Positions 38,365-48,881 are shown, counted from the stretch's first letter. The stretch: 64,000 nucleotides of DNA from Rodentibacter sp. Ppn85 (GCF_001999335.1 NZ_MLHS01000018.1:1-64000), one strand, 5' to 3'. Translations and numbers: made by a program. Notes: a model not told the origin generated them from the letters alone.

Positions 38365-40206
38365 TTATCCAACAGAATTCAAATAATCTTCCAATTCTTT
38401 GACATTAACTTGCCAGTAACTATTCAGTTCACGAAGCCAATTTTCAATATTATCGTTCCAACCCTCTTCTTGATTACATTGCATTTTTTCTGCAAGTTGC
38501 TGTAATTTACTTAATCCGACGGAACCTGCCGCACCTTTAATTTTATGTGCAACATCAGCAACGCTTTGATCAGCGGAGTGATCCAATAAATAAACCTTAA
38601 AGGCTTCGTTAAGCTCTTGAAGATACGCCGGCATCATTTGTTTAAACAATACTAGATTCCGTTCGGTTTGTGTTTTACCTAACAATTCTATCAATTCCAG
38701 ATTGAAAGACTGATAGGATGACTGTTTCTCCACGCCTTTAGATTCTATGCATTTTATATTTTCTTCACCAAAAAAATGATGAAAACAGCGTTTTAAGTCA
38801 TCTAATGCGAGAGGTTTACGCAGAACGGAATCCATCCCCTTACTCTGGTATTCCTCTTCACTTTGCATCACATTTGCAGTGAAAGCGACAAGAGGAGGGA
38901 GAAAATCATAAATGCCGTCTTCATATTTTTTACGTAGGTAAGAGGCTATATCAAAACCCGACATATCCGGTAATTTAATATCAAGCAATATAATATCGTA
39001 AGTATTGCGTTCAAAAAGCTTAATTGCATCTTTCCCATTCATCGCAACATCAACACGATGCCCAAGTTTTTCCAATACACTTTTTGCGACAAGAACATTT
39101 AACTCAATATCTTCAACTAATAAAACGGATAAATTCAACGGTTGGAGAGGTTCATAATGATTAATTGAATAAGCTTCTTTGGCATGGATAGTAAGATCAA
39201 ACGTCGAACCCTGACCAAGCTCACTTTTGACTTCAATATCGCCCTTCATCAATAAAGCAAGATTTTTTGATATTGCTAGACCAATTCCGCTACCGGAAGA
39301 TCGATTCGTATTTTCTTTCACACGATAATACATTTTGAAAATATTATCTTGCTCACATTGGGCGATCCCTATACCGGTATCAGAAACACTAAAACGATAA
39401 ATATCTTTTTCTAAAGCCTGAACAGCAAGTTTAATTGTGCCTTTTTCAGTAAACTTCACTGCGTTACCAATCAAATTTAAAAGAATTTGACTCAAACGAG
39501 CTCTATCCAAATAAAGTAAATCCGGTAAATTAGGTTCGATTTCTAAAATAAATTTAAGATTTTTAGGTTCGACCATTAGCATGGCAAAATTTTGAATATC
39601 GTTTAATAATTCATTTAAATTAATAGGTTCAAGATTCAATTTTAGGCGTTTTGTATCAAACTTATCTAAATCAATAATATCACTAAAAATATACCCCAAA
39701 TTGACCGCACTTAAGTTAATTGTTTTTAAATAATTACGCTGCTGTTCTGAAAGCTGATCATCCAATAAAATATGGCTCAACCCAATAATACCGTTAAGCG
39801 GTGTTCGCAATTCATGACTAATAGTCGCAAGTAAACTACTTTTTTCTCGATTATTTTTTTCTAATTTATCTAAGGCAATAGAAAGTTTCTTTTCAGCGAT
39901 AATTCTTTCCGATACTTCATTTCGTAAACGTAATACCGTTTTAGACAGATCTAACCTTGAGCGTTCTAATTGTTCAATCAGTAAAGTAAAAAAATAAATA
40001 ACGAAAGGCGCAGTAAAAAGCCCGAAGATAATTGAACGGACAAGAACCATCCAATCAATTTGATTAGTGATAAATAGGCTAAGTAAAATCTGTGCAGTCA
40101 AAGCCAGGACGGCAAGAATTAATAATCCAAGTAGAGAAAACCGAACACGTCCAAGTTTTATAACCCAATCAACATATCGCTGAACAAAATATTTAAAGTT
40201 TTTCAT
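38365..40206 (-). CDS. arcB: Aerobic respiration sensor kinase ArcB
   Basis: This 613-residue hybrid sensor kinase reports quinone redox state to ArcA. Two membrane helices (about 23-45 and 55-78) are followed by a short coiled coil, the H-box SHELRTPLNGIIGLSH with H131, the ATPase region (DTGIGIAQ, GSGIGLAIS), a receiver domain (YDIILLDIKLPDMSGFD) and a C-terminal Hpt domain (AHKIKGAAGSVGL). It lacks room for the PAS domain of the 778-residue E. coli protein, as does H. influenzae ArcB. Confidence 0.93.
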   Translation of the reverse strand: MKNFKYFVQRYVDWVIKLGRVRFSLLGLLILAVLALTAQILLSLFITNQIDWMVLVRSIIFGLFTAPFVIYFFTLLIEQLERSRLDLSKTVLRLRNEVSERIIAEKKLSIALDKLEKNNREKSSLLATISHELRTPLNGIIGLSHILLDDQLSEQQRNYLKTINLSAVNLGYIFSDIIDLDKFDTKRLKLNLEPINLNELLNDIQNFAMLMVEPKNLKFILEIEPNLPDLLYLDRARLSQILLNLIGNAVKFTEKGTIKLAVQALEKDIYRFSVSDTGIGIAQCEQDNIFKMYYRVKENTNRSSGSGIGLAISKNLALLMKGDIEVKSELGQGSTFDLTIHAKEAYSINHYEPLQPLNLSVLLVEDIELNVLVAKSVLEKLGHRVDVAMNGKDAIKLFERNTYDIILLDIKLPDMSGFDIASYLRKKYEDGIYDFLPPLVAFTANVMQSEEEYQSKGMDSVLRKPLALDDLKRCFHHFFGEENIKCIESKGVEKQSSYQSFNLELIELLGKTQTERNLVLFKQMMPAYLQELNEAFKVYLLDHSADQSVADVAHKIKGAAGSVGLSKLQQLAEKMQCNQEEGWNDNIENWLRELNSYWQVNVKELEDYLNSVG

Positions 40207-40309
40207 TATTGGTTAAATGTTGGAAAAGATACCGGAAAAGTATTTTAGCACCAAAAGGAAAATTGTATATCTATTAGTTAGTATGAGTGGGATAGTCACA
40301 TCAGAAAAT

Positions 40310-40338
40310 AAAAAACGCTGAACCGGTCAGCGTTTTTT
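40310..40338 (-). terminator. Rho-independent terminator of valS
   Basis: CGCTGA and TCAGCG pair over ACCGG with six A on one side and six T on the other, just after the valS stop. Confidence 0.88.
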
Positions 40339-40343
40339 CAAAA

Positions 40344-43157
40344 TTATAATGCTTCAATCGCTTTATACTGAATTTGCAATTTCTCAAAGCCTGCTTGGTA
40401 CTCTGCCATTTTTTCACGCTCTTTGGCAATCACCGCTTCCGGTGCTTTGGCAACAAAGGCTTCGTTGCTGAGTTTTCCCTCAATGCGTTTAACCTCATTG
40501 GTCAGTTTGTCGATCTCTTTGGTCAAACGGGCAAGCTCTGCGTCTTTGTTGATAAAGCCCGCCATTGGCACCAACACTTCCATATTGCCAACCAAGTTGG
40601 CAACGGAAAGCGGCGCTTCTGCCCCTGCCGGAATGGCTTGAATATTGTCCAACTTCGCCATTGCTTTTAGCAAGCGGTCGTTTTCCGCCAAAATTTTGCA
40701 ATCGCTTTCTTGGGCATTGCGAATCAACAGTTCCAGCGGTTTACTTGGTGCAATATTGCTTTCGGCACGGATATTTCGTACTGCCACAATAATGTCTTTC
40801 AGCCAACCGATTTGAGCAAGTGCGGTCGGATCTTCCAAGGTTTCGTCATATTGCGGGAACGGCTGCAACATAATGGTTTCGCTCGCTACGCCGGCAAAGC
40901 CTTTCACTTTCTGCCAAATTTCTTCAGTGATAAACGGAATAATCGGGTGAGCCAAACGCAGCAATTTTTCTAACACGTTGATTAAGGTGTCGCACGCTCC
41001 TCGCTTTTCCGCCTCTGAACCTTGCGCAAATACCGGTTTGGTCAGCTCCAAATACCAGTCGCAGAATTGATTCCAAGTAAATTCGTACAGGGCATTGGCT
41101 GCCATATCGAAACGGTACTGGCTAAGTGCTTCACGGAAAGTTTTCACTGTGTCGTTAAATTCCGCCTGAATCCAGCGATCCGCCAAGCTGAAGGTTTTCT
41201 CGCCCTCGCCCAATTCGAGCGCATTCATATTCATCAACACATAGCGGCTGGCATTCCACAATTTATTGCAGAAATTACGGTAGCCCTCAAGACGTTTCAT
41301 ATCCCAGTTGATGTCCCGACCGTTACTCGCCAGTGCAGCAAGGGTAAAGCGTAATGCGTCCGTGCCGTGCGGCGCAATCCCCTCCGGGAACTGCTTGGTG
41401 GTGGACTTGGCAATTTTTTCCGCCAATTGCGGCTGCATCATATTGCCGGTGCGTTTTTCCAATAAATCCTCAAGGCTGATCCCGTCAATCATATCAATCG
41501 GGTCAAGCACGTTTCCTTTGGATTTGGACATCTTCTGCCCTTGTTCATCACGGATTAACCCCGTTACATAGACGGTTTTGAACGGCACTTGCGGCTTGCC
41601 GTTTTCGTCCTTGATGAAGTGCATCGTAAACATAATCATTCGGGCAACCCAGAAGAAAATGATGTCGAAACCGGTGATCAGCACATCGGTCGGGTGGAAC
41701 ATCTTCAGCTCTTTGGTTTGCTCCGGCCAGCCTAAGGTTGAGAATGTCCATAAGCCTGATGAGAACCAAGTATCCAACACATCTTCATCTTGTTTTAGGG
41801 CAAGATCAGCAGGTAGATTATGTTTTTGACGGGCTTCCTCTTCGCTACGGGCAACGTAGATATTACCCGCCTCGTCATACCACGCCGGAATACGATGCCC
41901 CCACCATAACTGGCGAGAAATACACCAATCTTGAATATCCCGCATCCAAGAGAAATAAAGGTTTTCGTATTGCTTCGGCACAAACTGAATTTCACCGTCC
42001 TCCACCGCTTTGGTCGCCACTTCCGCAAGCGGTTTGACGCTCACATACCATTGATCCGTCAAATACGGCTCAATTACTACGCCGGAACGGTCGCCGTAAG
42101 GGCGTTTTAATTCGTGCGGCTCGATTTTTTCCAAGTAACCTTCCGCCTCTAAATCCGCAATGATTTGTTTACGCGCATCAAAGCGATCCAAACCACAATA
42201 ACGCTCAGGGGCATTGTCGTTTAAGGTCGCATCAGGGTTCATTAAATTGATGATTTCAATATCGTGGCGTTTGCCTACTTCGTAGTCGTTAAAATCGTGC
42301 GCCGGCGTGATTTTCACACAGCCCGTGCCAAATTCAGGGTCTGGGTAAGGGTCGGCAACCACCGGAATGATACGGTCGGTCATCGGGACGTGTACCATTT
42401 TACCGATCACATCTTTGTAACGCTCATCATCAGGGTGAACCGCTAAACAGCCGTCTGCTAAAATGGTTTCCGGACGGGTGGTGGCAATGTGCATATAACC
42501 GCCGCCAAAGGTTTCGGATTTATCCACAAACGGGTAGCGAACGTGGTACATAAAGCCTTTTTCATCACGGTTTTCCACTTCCAAATCAGAAATGGCGGTG
42601 CGCAGTTTCGGATCCCAGTTTACCAAGCGTTTGCCACGGTAAATCAGCCCCTCTTCGTGCAGGCGGACAAAGACCTCTTTTACCGCATTGGATAAGCCTT
42701 CGTCCATTGTGAAACGTTCACGATCCCAGTCGATCGAGTTACCTAAACGGCGCATTTGTTGGCTGATTGTCCCGCCTGAATAGGCTTTCCAATCCCAGAT
42801 CTTGTCGATAAACGCCTCACGCCCGTAATCGTGGCGGGTTTTGCCCTCTTCGGCAGCGATTTTACGCTCCACCACCATTTGCGTGGCGATACCCGCGTGG
42901 TCAGTGCCTGATTGCCAAAGGGTATTATGCCCTTCCATACGGTTAAAACGGATTAAGGTATCCATTAAAGTTTGCTGGAATGCGTGCCCCATATGCAAAC
43001 TGCCCGTTACATTCGGCGGCGGAATCGCAATACAGTAACTCGGTACGTTCGGATTTTCAGTCGGTTTAAAATAACCTTGTGCTTCCCAGTGTTTATACAG
43101 GGCTTGCTCTACCGCAGACGCCTCAAAGCGATCTGCCATTTGAAAATTTTTTGTCAT
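40344..43157 (-). CDS. valS: Valine-tRNA ligase
   Basis: This 937-residue class I aminoacyl-tRNA synthetase charges tRNA-Val and edits misactivated Thr. The HIGH signature is HMGH at 55-58 and KMSKS is at 542-546. The editing domain lies between them, with the anticodon-binding region and a C-terminal coiled coil ([14 protein letters not shown]) after. The length is close to E. coli ValS (951). holC, usually next to valS, is separated from it here by three accessory genes. Base composition is richer in G+C than neighbouring genes, giving many antisense shadow frames. Confidence 0.97.
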   Translation of the reverse strand: MTKNFQMADRFEASAVEQALYKHWEAQGYFKPTENPNVPSYCIAIPPPNVTGSLHMGHAFQQTLMDTLIRFNRMEGHNTLWQSGTDHAGIATQMVVERKIAAEEGKTRHDYGREAFIDKIWDWKAYSGGTISQQMRRLGNSIDWDRERFTMDEGLSNAVKEVFVRLHEEGLIYRGKRLVNWDPKLRTAISDLEVENRDEKGFMYHVRYPFVDKSETFGGGYMHIATTRPETILADGCLAVHPDDERYKDVIGKMVHVPMTDRIIPVVADPYPDPEFGTGCVKITPAHDFNDYEVGKRHDIEIINLMNPDATLNDNAPERYCGLDRFDARKQIIADLEAEGYLEKIEPHELKRPYGDRSGVVIEPYLTDQWYVSVKPLAEVATKAVEDGEIQFVPKQYENLYFSWMRDIQDWCISRQLWWGHRIPAWYDEAGNIYVARSEEEARQKHNLPADLALKQDEDVLDTWFSSGLWTFSTLGWPEQTKELKMFHPTDVLITGFDIIFFWVARMIMFTMHFIKDENGKPQVPFKTVYVTGLIRDEQGQKMSKSKGNVLDPIDMIDGISLEDLLEKRTGNMMQPQLAEKIAKSTTKQFPEGIAPHGTDALRFTLAALASNGRDINWDMKRLEGYRNFCNKLWNASRYVLMNMNALELGEGEKTFSLADRWIQAEFNDTVKTFREALSQYRFDMAANALYEFTWNQFCDWYLELTKPVFAQGSEAEKRGACDTLINVLEKLLRLAHPIIPFITEEIWQKVKGFAGVASETIMLQPFPQYDETLEDPTALAQIGWLKDIIVAVRNIRAESNIAPSKPLELLIRNAQESDCKILAENDRLLKAMAKLDNIQAIPAGAEAPLSVANLVGNMEVLVPMAGFINKDAELARLTKEIDKLTNEVKRIEGKLSNEAFVAKAPEAVIAKEREKMAEYQAGFEKLQIQYKAIEAL

Positions 43158-43239
43158 TGTTGCTCTCTTTTTTATAAAAGGTTCGACTCTTCTTAATTGT
43201 TAAAATGTTATACCAATAGAATTTATATAGTTTTAATTT

Positions 43240-43259
43240 AATGATTTAATTAAATCATT
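43240..43259. repeat. 20-base perfect AT-rich palindrome
   Basis: AATGATTTAA and its exact inverted copy TTAAATCATT adjoin without a spacer, between valS and the coiled-coil gene. It could be a regulator site; as a hairpin it would be weak because there is no loop. Confidence 0.6.
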
Positions 43260-43298
43260 GATATCTTGATCAATTTTTTGGTTATATTCTTCACAAGG

Positions 43299-43790
43299 TT
43301 AGACGTACTTCCCTTTATCACTGATATCTAAAGGCTCTATCCATATAATGGAGCAACCTTTCTTTTTTTGCTCTAATTTTTTTATTTGTTCTGCTATAAG
43401 ATCATTTTTTGTTTTAGGTCTATTTTTAATAATCTTCTGATTATCTTTAACCAACAGATAATCTTTTTCTAAGCTTTTATAGTCATTAATTAATTTTGCA
43501 TTTTCAGACTCTCGCTCTTCTAATAATTTACTTGTTTTTTCTAGCTCAAATTTTATATTATTATTTTTAAATTTTAATTCATTATTCTCTGCTTTAATAA
43601 TTTCATTCTCTTTCTTCAAAGATTCATATTTATCTTCAAATGGTTTCAAGTAATTATTTTTCTCCGTTAAAGCTTCAGTATGAGATGAATTGACATATTT
43701 CATAAGAAGAAACATTGCTGTAACAACAGCACCACAGCTAGAAAAAAGCCAAAAAATAGGTCTTTTTTTTATTATTTCATCAAAGTTCAT
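43299..43790 (-). CDS. Hypothetical membrane-anchored coiled-coil protein
   Basis: I do not recognise this 163-residue protein. One membrane helix near 12-28 is followed by a long charged coiled coil (about 36-130; [20 protein letters not shown]) and a short end with [13 protein letters not shown]. It is Lys/Asn/Glu rich and low in G+C compared with valS. Its start overlaps the end of the yqfB frame by 11 bases, which suggests coupling. The shape recalls spanin- or Tol-like tethers but no function can be assigned. Confidence 0.6.
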   Translation of the reverse strand: MNFDEIIKKRPIFWLFSSCGAVVTAMFLLMKYVNSSHTEALTEKNNYLKPFEDKYESLKKENEIIKAENNELKFKNNNIKFELEKTSKLLEERESENAKLINDYKSLEKDYLLVKDNQKIIKNRPKTKNDLIAEQIKKLEQKKKGCSIIWIEPLDISDKGKYV

Positions 43791-44109
43791 TAATATTTTC
43801 CTTATAATTAAACTTTATTATATAAAACCGATCTTCATTCGGATAAATCCTCCGAATCACTTCTTTCAACTCACGCAACGTCATATTTTCTTGCTTGGCG
43901 TGTTGTTCCGTTAATTCATCTAACGTAATAGACAAAACACTTAATACTTCAATAGTACAGAAATATTGATTATCTTCAAACCGTCCGACACGTAAAATAT
44001 CACCAGTTTTAAAATGGCTTTCGGATTTATCCCGAATAGTAATCGTTTTACGACCGGCGAGAATATCGGCTTCAAAACGTTGGTAAAAGGTGATGTCGTT
44101 TGGTTACAT
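43780..44109 (-). pseudogene. yqfB: N4-acetylcytidine amidohydrolase YqfB, stop at codon 2
   Basis: The frame reads as E. coli YqfB, an ASCH-domain enzyme hydrolysing N4-acetylcytidine: [20 protein letters not shown], then [33 protein letters not shown] and [17 protein letters not shown] lies five bases before the ATG at 44109, yet codon 2 is TAA where E. coli has CAA (Gln). No other ATG, GTG or TTG in frame occurs before about residue 55, so full-length product needs stop suppression. The rest of the 109-codon frame is undamaged, so the mutation is recent or a sequence error. Confidence 0.85.
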
Positions 44110-44148
44110 TTATTCCTTAAAGTGCGGTTAAATTTCAGGAAGTTTTGA

Positions 44149-44748
44149 TTACTGATTCAAACGAATCTCGTCTTTCACTCGCTCAATTTCTAAAAATAAA
44201 CGGCGTTCTTCTTGGCGACAGAAACTATTCTCGCTTAATTTTTCCGCTTCTGGGGTACAACGTACTTGCTTGTATTGAGATTCTAACACTTTAAGCATTG
44301 CTTTTTGTTCGTTCAGGTAGCGGCTTTGCACGGTACTTTTCACTTTTTTTACCGACTTGGTGATAACTTGAGTTGCCGCCGGAGTATTGTCTTTTTCTAC
44401 AACCTGTGCAGGTTCTGCTTTTTCGATTTCAACTTTAACATCATCCGTTTTGGCGTTTGTTTGAGCTTGAGCTTGAGCTTGAGCTTGAGCTTGAGCTTGA
44501 GCTTGAGCTTGAGCTTGAGCTTGAGCTTGAGCTTGAGCTTCAAGTTTAGTTTCTACCGAAACCGTTGCAGCTACCGATTCGTCTTTTTTCACCTCCGATT
44601 CCGCCTTATCACTCATTGCTTTTGCTGTAGATTCTGAAAGTGCGGTTGATTTTTCAGTTGTTTTTGTTTCTTGGTTATCGCATGCGGTTAGCGTTAAAAT
44701 ACTTGCTCCGACAAAAAGAGATAAAACAAATTTAGTTGATAATCTCAT
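44149..44748 (-). CDS. Lipoprotein with Ala-Gln repeat tract
   Basis: This 199-residue lipoprotein has a signal ending in LTLTA-C23. After it comes an acidic, Lys/Ser-rich stretch, then 13 Ala-Gln dipeptides (about residues 71-96) encoded by a hexanucleotide repeat, then a variable linker and a folded-looking C-terminal region with two cysteines (YKQVRCTPEAEKLSENSFC). The family is unknown to me. A change in repeat number would lengthen or shorten the periplasmic spacer without changing frame. Confidence 0.75.
   Translation of the reverse strand: MRLSTKFVLSLFVGASILTLTACDNQETKTTEKSTALSESTAKAMSDKAESEVKKDESVAATVSVETKLEAQAQAQAQAQAQAQAQAQAQAQAQAQTNAKTDDVKVEIEKAEPAQVVEKDNTPAATQVITKSVKKVKSTVQSRYLNEQKAMLKVLESQYKQVRCTPEAEKLSENSFCRQEERRLFLEIERVKDEIRLNQ
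44461..44538. repeat. Hexanucleotide tandem repeat (TTGAGC)13
   Basis: Thirteen uninterrupted copies of TTGAGC (plus strand), which code Ala-Gln on the minus strand inside the lipoprotein gene. The unit of six keeps the reading frame whatever the copy number. Confidence 0.97.
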
Positions 44749-44777
44749 ATAAACTCCGTTAGGTTATTCGAAAAGTG

Positions 44778-45209
44778 TTACGCATTTTCAGTGGAAAGCT
44801 GCCAACCTTGCATACGTAGTTGTTTATAACGTTCCCGTGCTTGTGCTTTTGACATTTCTTCCACCGGAACAAAATCAATCAGTTGAGTGAAACTATGACT
44901 AAACTCCGGCACATCGTGCTGCAAATTGATGAGTAAATCACGTCGTTGTGCATTGCGTTTTCCGCGCCATGAAATCTCAATAGGTGTGGGATATTGAGTC
45001 GCTTCACCCGATAAATTATGCGGCACAAATTCATTCGGCTCCCGCTGCCAAAGCGCTTCATCAATATCAAGTGCTTGTTGTTCTGTTTCACAAGCGATCA
45101 AAATCCGTTTTCCTAAACGCCAAGCAGAGGCAGCAAGATCACAGGCGAGTTGTTCAACACTTTTCTTACTTTCTGCATTTAAAATATAAAATTGTGCATT
45201 TTTCGCCAT
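44778..45209 (-). CDS. holC: DNA polymerase III chi subunit
   Basis: This 143-residue clamp-loader accessory protein links psi and single-strand-binding protein. AKNAQFYILN, the central WRLGKRILIACETEQQALD and EFVPHNLSGE match E. coli HolC in order. I start at 45209; the ORF could be extended to 45281, but the added 24 residues have no counterpart in the family and GAG lies before this ATG. Confidence 0.92.
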   Translation of the reverse strand: MAKNAQFYILNAESKKSVEQLACDLAASAWRLGKRILIACETEQQALDIDEALWQREPNEFVPHNLSGEATQYPTPIEISWRGKRNAQRRDLLINLQHDVPEFSHSFTQLIDFVPVEEMSKAQARERYKQLRMQGWQLSTENA

Positions 45210-45720
45210 TTTTGTCTCAATTTTGCCAAGTTTAAAACTGCAAGATTTTACTAAAAAATGATGAAAAAATAAATCCTTCAAGAAAAGATTATTGCTCTAC
45301 CATGATTTTTAAATTAATGCCCTTTTTCTTTCTTTTCCTCCCTTATAGAGTTGAATTTATAGGAAATTTTCGTCTGTCTGAACGAATCAAGTTCAGAAAA
45401 TTTCTGTAACATAAATTTAAGGGAATTAAAGGATAAAATAAAAAAACAGGGCGTGTTTTCTTTTTGCCTACTTTGTGTTGTACAAATTATAGAAAAAGCA
45501 AGTCATTCATTGAGCAAAATCCTATATTGAAAAAATAAAAGAAAGTCACTCATCATCTGTGAAACGCCATATGAAAAAACACGCTAAAAACACACCGCAC
45601 TTTTATGATCTACATCACAAAACTGATTTTTAGCATTTCCGTCACGTTCCATTCATAACTCCTAGGTGTTAGAATCAACCCGTTTTTATTTTCAATCTAT
45701 ATTCTATAAGGAGTATCACA
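45210..45720. other. Gene-free region between holC and fumC
   Basis: I see no coding frame in these 511 bases. They are AT-rich and hold the holC and fumC promoters. A two-part hairpin is at 45363-45404: GAAATTTT with AAAATTTC outside and CTGAAC with GTTCAG inside. A CRP/FNR-like box lies at 45604-45619. A run of T/A-rich words near 45440 shows no further structure I can name. Confidence 0.5.
45604..45619. promoter_or_regulatory. CRP/FNR-like site before fumC
   Basis: TATGA-TCTACA-TCACA differs from the CRP consensus by one base. The inner TGAT-CTAC-ATCA also fits the FNR core. It lies about 110 bases before the fumC ATG. Which regulator binds cannot be settled from sequence. Confidence 0.45.
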
Positions 45721-47115
45721 ATGGCATTTCGTATTGAAAAAGACACGATGGGCGAAGTTCAGGTTCCTGCCGATAAATATTGGGCGGCACAAACCGAACG
45801 TTCACGCAATAACTTTAAAATCGGGCCTGAAGCCTCAATGCCAACTGAAATTATTGAAGCCTTTGGTTATTTGAAAAAAGCGGCAGCCTTTGCAAACCAT
45901 GATTTGGGTGTATTGCCTGCTGAAAAACGTGATTTAATCGCTCAAGCCTGCGATGAAATTCTTGCCAAGAAATTAGATGATCAATTTCCACTCGTTATTT
46001 GGCAGACCGGTTCCGGTACGCAATCCAATATGAACGTCAATGAAGTAGTAGCAAATCGTGCACACGTTTTACATGGCGGTAAATTAGGGGAAAAATCGAT
46101 TATTCACCCAAATGATGACGTAAATAAATCACAGTCTTCAAATGATACTTTCCCAACAGCTATGCATATTGCGGCATACAAAAAAGTGGTGGAACACACT
46201 ATTCCTTGCGTAGCACGTTTACAAAAAACTTTCGCTGCCAAATCCGAAGCATTCAAAGATGTAGTAAAAATTGGTCGTACTCATTTAATGGATGCGACAC
46301 CATTAACGTTAGGTCAAGAATTCTCTGCCTATGCTGCACAATTGGATTTTGGTTTACGCGCATTAAAAAACACCCTTCCTCATCTAAGCCAATTAGCCCT
46401 AGGTGGTACGGCGGTAGGTACGGGATTAAACACCCCGAAAGGCTATGATGTGAAAGTAGCGGATTATATAGCTAAATTCACCGGACTTCCGTTTGTCACT
46501 GCCGACAACAAATTTGAAGCATTAGCGGCGCACGATGCTATCGTAGAAACCCACGGCGCGTTACGCCAGCTCGCGATGAGTTTATTCAAAATTGCTAACG
46601 ATATTCGTTTGTTAGCCTCTGGCCCTCGTTCCGGCATCGGTGAGATTTTAATTCCTGAAAATGAACCTGGTTCTTCTATTATGCCGGGCAAAGTGAACCC
46701 AACCCAATGCGAAGCGATGACCATGGTTTGTGCACAAGTATTTGGTAACGACACCACCATTGCTTTTGTAGGTTCACAAGGTCATTTCCAATTAAATGTG
46801 TTTAATCCGGTGATGATCGCCAACTTCTTACAATCCGCACAATTGTTAGGCGATGCTTGTGTTTCTTTTGATGAACACTGTGCTGTGGGTATTGAACCAA
46901 ATTATCCGCGAATCAAACAACAACTTGAAAATTCATTAATGTTAGTCACCGCACTGAATACCCATATCGGTTATGAAAATGCGGCGAAAATTGCCAAAAC
47001 AGCGCATAAAAACGGTACAACTCTACGTGAAGAAGCGATTAATCTCGGTTTGGTTTCAGCCGAAGATTTCGACAAATGGGTACGCCCGGAAGATATGGTG
47101 GGTAGTTTAAAATAA
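45721..47115 (+). CDS. fumC: Class II fumarase
   Basis: This 464-residue iron-independent fumarate hydratase interconverts fumarate and malate in the cytoplasm. The signature [17 protein letters not shown] is near residue 317, and [19 protein letters not shown] near 99 contains active-site residues. A GGAG ribosome site precedes the ATG. The length is standard. A terminator follows. Confidence 0.97.
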   Translation: MAFRIEKDTMGEVQVPADKYWAAQTERSRNNFKIGPEASMPTEIIEAFGYLKKAAAFANHDLGVLPAEKRDLIAQACDEILAKKLDDQFPLVIWQTGSGTQSNMNVNEVVANRAHVLHGGKLGEKSIIHPNDDVNKSQSSNDTFPTAMHIAAYKKVVEHTIPCVARLQKTFAAKSEAFKDVVKIGRTHLMDATPLTLGQEFSAYAAQLDFGLRALKNTLPHLSQLALGGTAVGTGLNTPKGYDVKVADYIAKFTGLPFVTADNKFEALAAHDAIVETHGALRQLAMSLFKIANDIRLLASGPRSGIGEILIPENEPGSSIMPGKVNPTQCEAMTMVCAQVFGNDTTIAFVGSQGHFQLNVFNPVMIANFLQSAQLLGDACVSFDEHCAVGIEPNYPRIKQQLENSLMLVTALNTHIGYENAAKIAKTAHKNGTTLREEAINLGLVSAEDFDKWVRPEDMVGSLK

Positions 47116-47137
47116 ACTTCCCCATAAAATGGCGGTC

Positions 47138-47168
47138 AAAGGCGGGTGATTCACTCGCCTTTTATTTG
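47138..47168 (+). terminator. Rho-independent terminator of fumC
   Basis: AAAGGCG pairs with CGCCTTT and inner GTGA with TCAC, with T-rich sequence after. It is 22 bases from the fumC stop. Confidence 0.75.
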
Positions 47169-47225
47169 TGGTTTTTTAGGCGTTTTTGCTATAATCCGTG
47201 CGATATCGAACCGTAAAATAACAAT

Positions 47226-47828
47226 ATGAAAATTAAATATTTTTTCGTGACAATTTTAGCTTTTTTTTCAACCGCACTTTCCGCCCATTGGCAGTTGGTG
47301 GGCAATGCCAAATATACTTGGGGTCCTTTCCATGTGTACAGTGTCGGGCTTTTTTCTGAAACCGGCTCATACCAAGAAAATCAATACCCGCTAATGTTTT
47401 CCATAAAATATGAAAAACCTATTGAAGGCAAAAACTTCGCCATCACCTTGATAAAAGAAATGGAAGCTCAGCAATTCAATACGGACGACACCACTGCTTG
47501 GCTAAAAAAAATGCAAGAAATTTTTCCTGATTTTTCACCAAACGACATTTTAAATTTCGTGGTACTGGACAATAAAGGTTATTTCATTGCTAATGATACC
47601 GTGTTGGATCATGAGTTTGATTGTAAATTTACCCAAGCTTTTATCAGTATTTGGCTTTCCCCTAAAAGTAGCTTTGTAACATTACAACCGCAACTATTGG
47701 GCAAAGAAAAGAGCGATCAAAATCAGCAAGAATTTCAATACCAACCGGCCAGTGAGCCTTTTGACGATGAAAATTCAATGCCTGAATTACCGCCTAATTA
47801 TGATCTCAAAAATAATTTGAACGGATAA
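47226..47828 (+). CDS. Secreted chalcone-isomerase-like protein
   Basis: This 200-residue protein has a signal peptide cut near residue 19-20 (ALSA/HW). The following text (FHVYSVGLFSETGSY; YPLMFSIKYEKPIEGKNFA) has the pattern of the bacterial chalcone isomerase-like family, which are periplasmic proteins without known catalysis. The C-terminal 35 residues are Pro/Glu/Asn rich and probably disordered. The family call is from memory of the pattern. It lies convergent with rimK. Confidence 0.6.
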   Translation: MKIKYFFVTILAFFSTALSAHWQLVGNAKYTWGPFHVYSVGLFSETGSYQENQYPLMFSIKYEKPIEGKNFAITLIKEMEAQQFNTDDTTAWLKKMQEIFPDFSPNDILNFVVLDNKGYFIANDTVLDHEFDCKFTQAFISIWLSPKSSFVTLQPQLLGKEKSDQNQQEFQYQPASEPFDDENSMPELPPNYDLKNNLNG

Positions 47829-47855
47829 ATAATTCGGCGAATAATTGCTCGCCGT

Positions 47856-48755
47856 TTATTTTTGCAAAATCATTTTTTCTAAATATAAAATCATCTGCAG
47901 CGCAATATCCACACCGCTGGTTTTCTCGATCATCTCCAAGCCGGGACTTGCATTCACTTCCAGCACCAATAAACCGGATTTTGAGCGAATAAAATCCACA
48001 CCTGAAACTACCAATCCTAATGCTTTGGTCGCCTTGATTGCAATGTGTTTTTCTTGTTCGGTCAATATGATTTTTTGCGCAATTCCGCCTCGGTGGAAAT
48101 TTGCTCGGAACTCTCCGTCTTGTCCAAAGCGTTGCATGCTTGCAACAACTTTATCCCCGATAACAAAACAGCGAATATCCGCGCCATCGGCTTCCTTAAT
48201 AAAATCTTGCAATAACACCGGAACATTCACTTGTTTTAAGGTTTCTAAAATACTAACCGCACTTTGTGTATTTTCCATCAACATAACGCCAATGCCCTGA
48301 GAGCCGGTTAAAGTTTTAAGAATCAAAGGAGAAGCCATTTTTTGAACGGAGGCTTTAGCATCCACTTCAATACCGGATAATTGGCTACTCGGCACGGCAA
48401 TGTTCTGCTCTCGCAGTATTTGCAAGCTTTGCCATTTATCACGTGCCGTTAAAAACGCCCTTTCTGTGTTTAAACAATAAATCCCTTTTGCTTGAAAATG
48501 CCGCAAGACGGCACAGCCTATTTTCGTACTTGCGGTACCAAAACGTGGTAACACAGCATCATAATCAGGCAAAGGATAAGCATTGCCTTCCTTTGGCTGA
48601 TAATAAATATCAAAGTGCGGTAAATTTTCCGTGAGTTTTAGAATGCAACGATTCGGATCCAAAATATCCATTTCATGTCCGCATTGTATTGCTGCTTCTT
48701 TCAAACGCCGACTACTGTATAAACGAGATTCACGGCAAAGCATTAAAAATTTCAT
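47856..48755 (-). CDS. rimK: RimK-type ATP-grasp alpha-L-glutamate ligase
   Basis: This 299-residue ATP-grasp enzyme adds glutamates to the C-terminus of ribosomal protein S6 in E. coli. [11 protein letters not shown] near 150, the metal-binding [18 protein letters not shown] and [19 protein letters not shown] near the end are clear. I choose the ATG at 48755; a TTG four codons upstream is possible. It is divergent from grxA, as in Haemophilus. Confidence 0.92.
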   Translation of the reverse strand: MKFLMLCRESRLYSSRRLKEAAIQCGHEMDILDPNRCILKLTENLPHFDIYYQPKEGNAYPLPDYDAVLPRFGTASTKIGCAVLRHFQAKGIYCLNTERAFLTARDKWQSLQILREQNIAVPSSQLSGIEVDAKASVQKMASPLILKTLTGSQGIGVMLMENTQSAVSILETLKQVNVPVLLQDFIKEADGADIRCFVIGDKVVASMQRFGQDGEFRANFHRGGIAQKIILTEQEKHIAIKATKALGLVVSGVDFIRSKSGLLVLEVNASPGLEMIEKTSGVDIALQMILYLEKMILQK

Positions 48756-48881
48756 CAGAGATTCCAAACAAAAAATGACGATACATTATACCAATCATAA
48801 AAATCCTGAAAAACTATTTATGGCAAATTAAAAAAAGAGTAGAATCGCCGAAGTTTTTACGTTAATCAAGGGGAAGAATTT

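Noticed and set aside
40374-43196. Many long open frames antisense to valS
   Set aside because: They mirror the codon use of valS and show no domains; valS itself is complete.
44461-44538. Repeat array as a possible CRISPR
   Set aside because: Units are six bases with no spacers, and the tract codes Ala-Gln.
44305-44637. Plus-strand frame of Leu-Ser repeats opposite the lipoprotein
   Set aside because: It is the antisense shadow of the hexanucleotide repeat with no ribosome site or family match.
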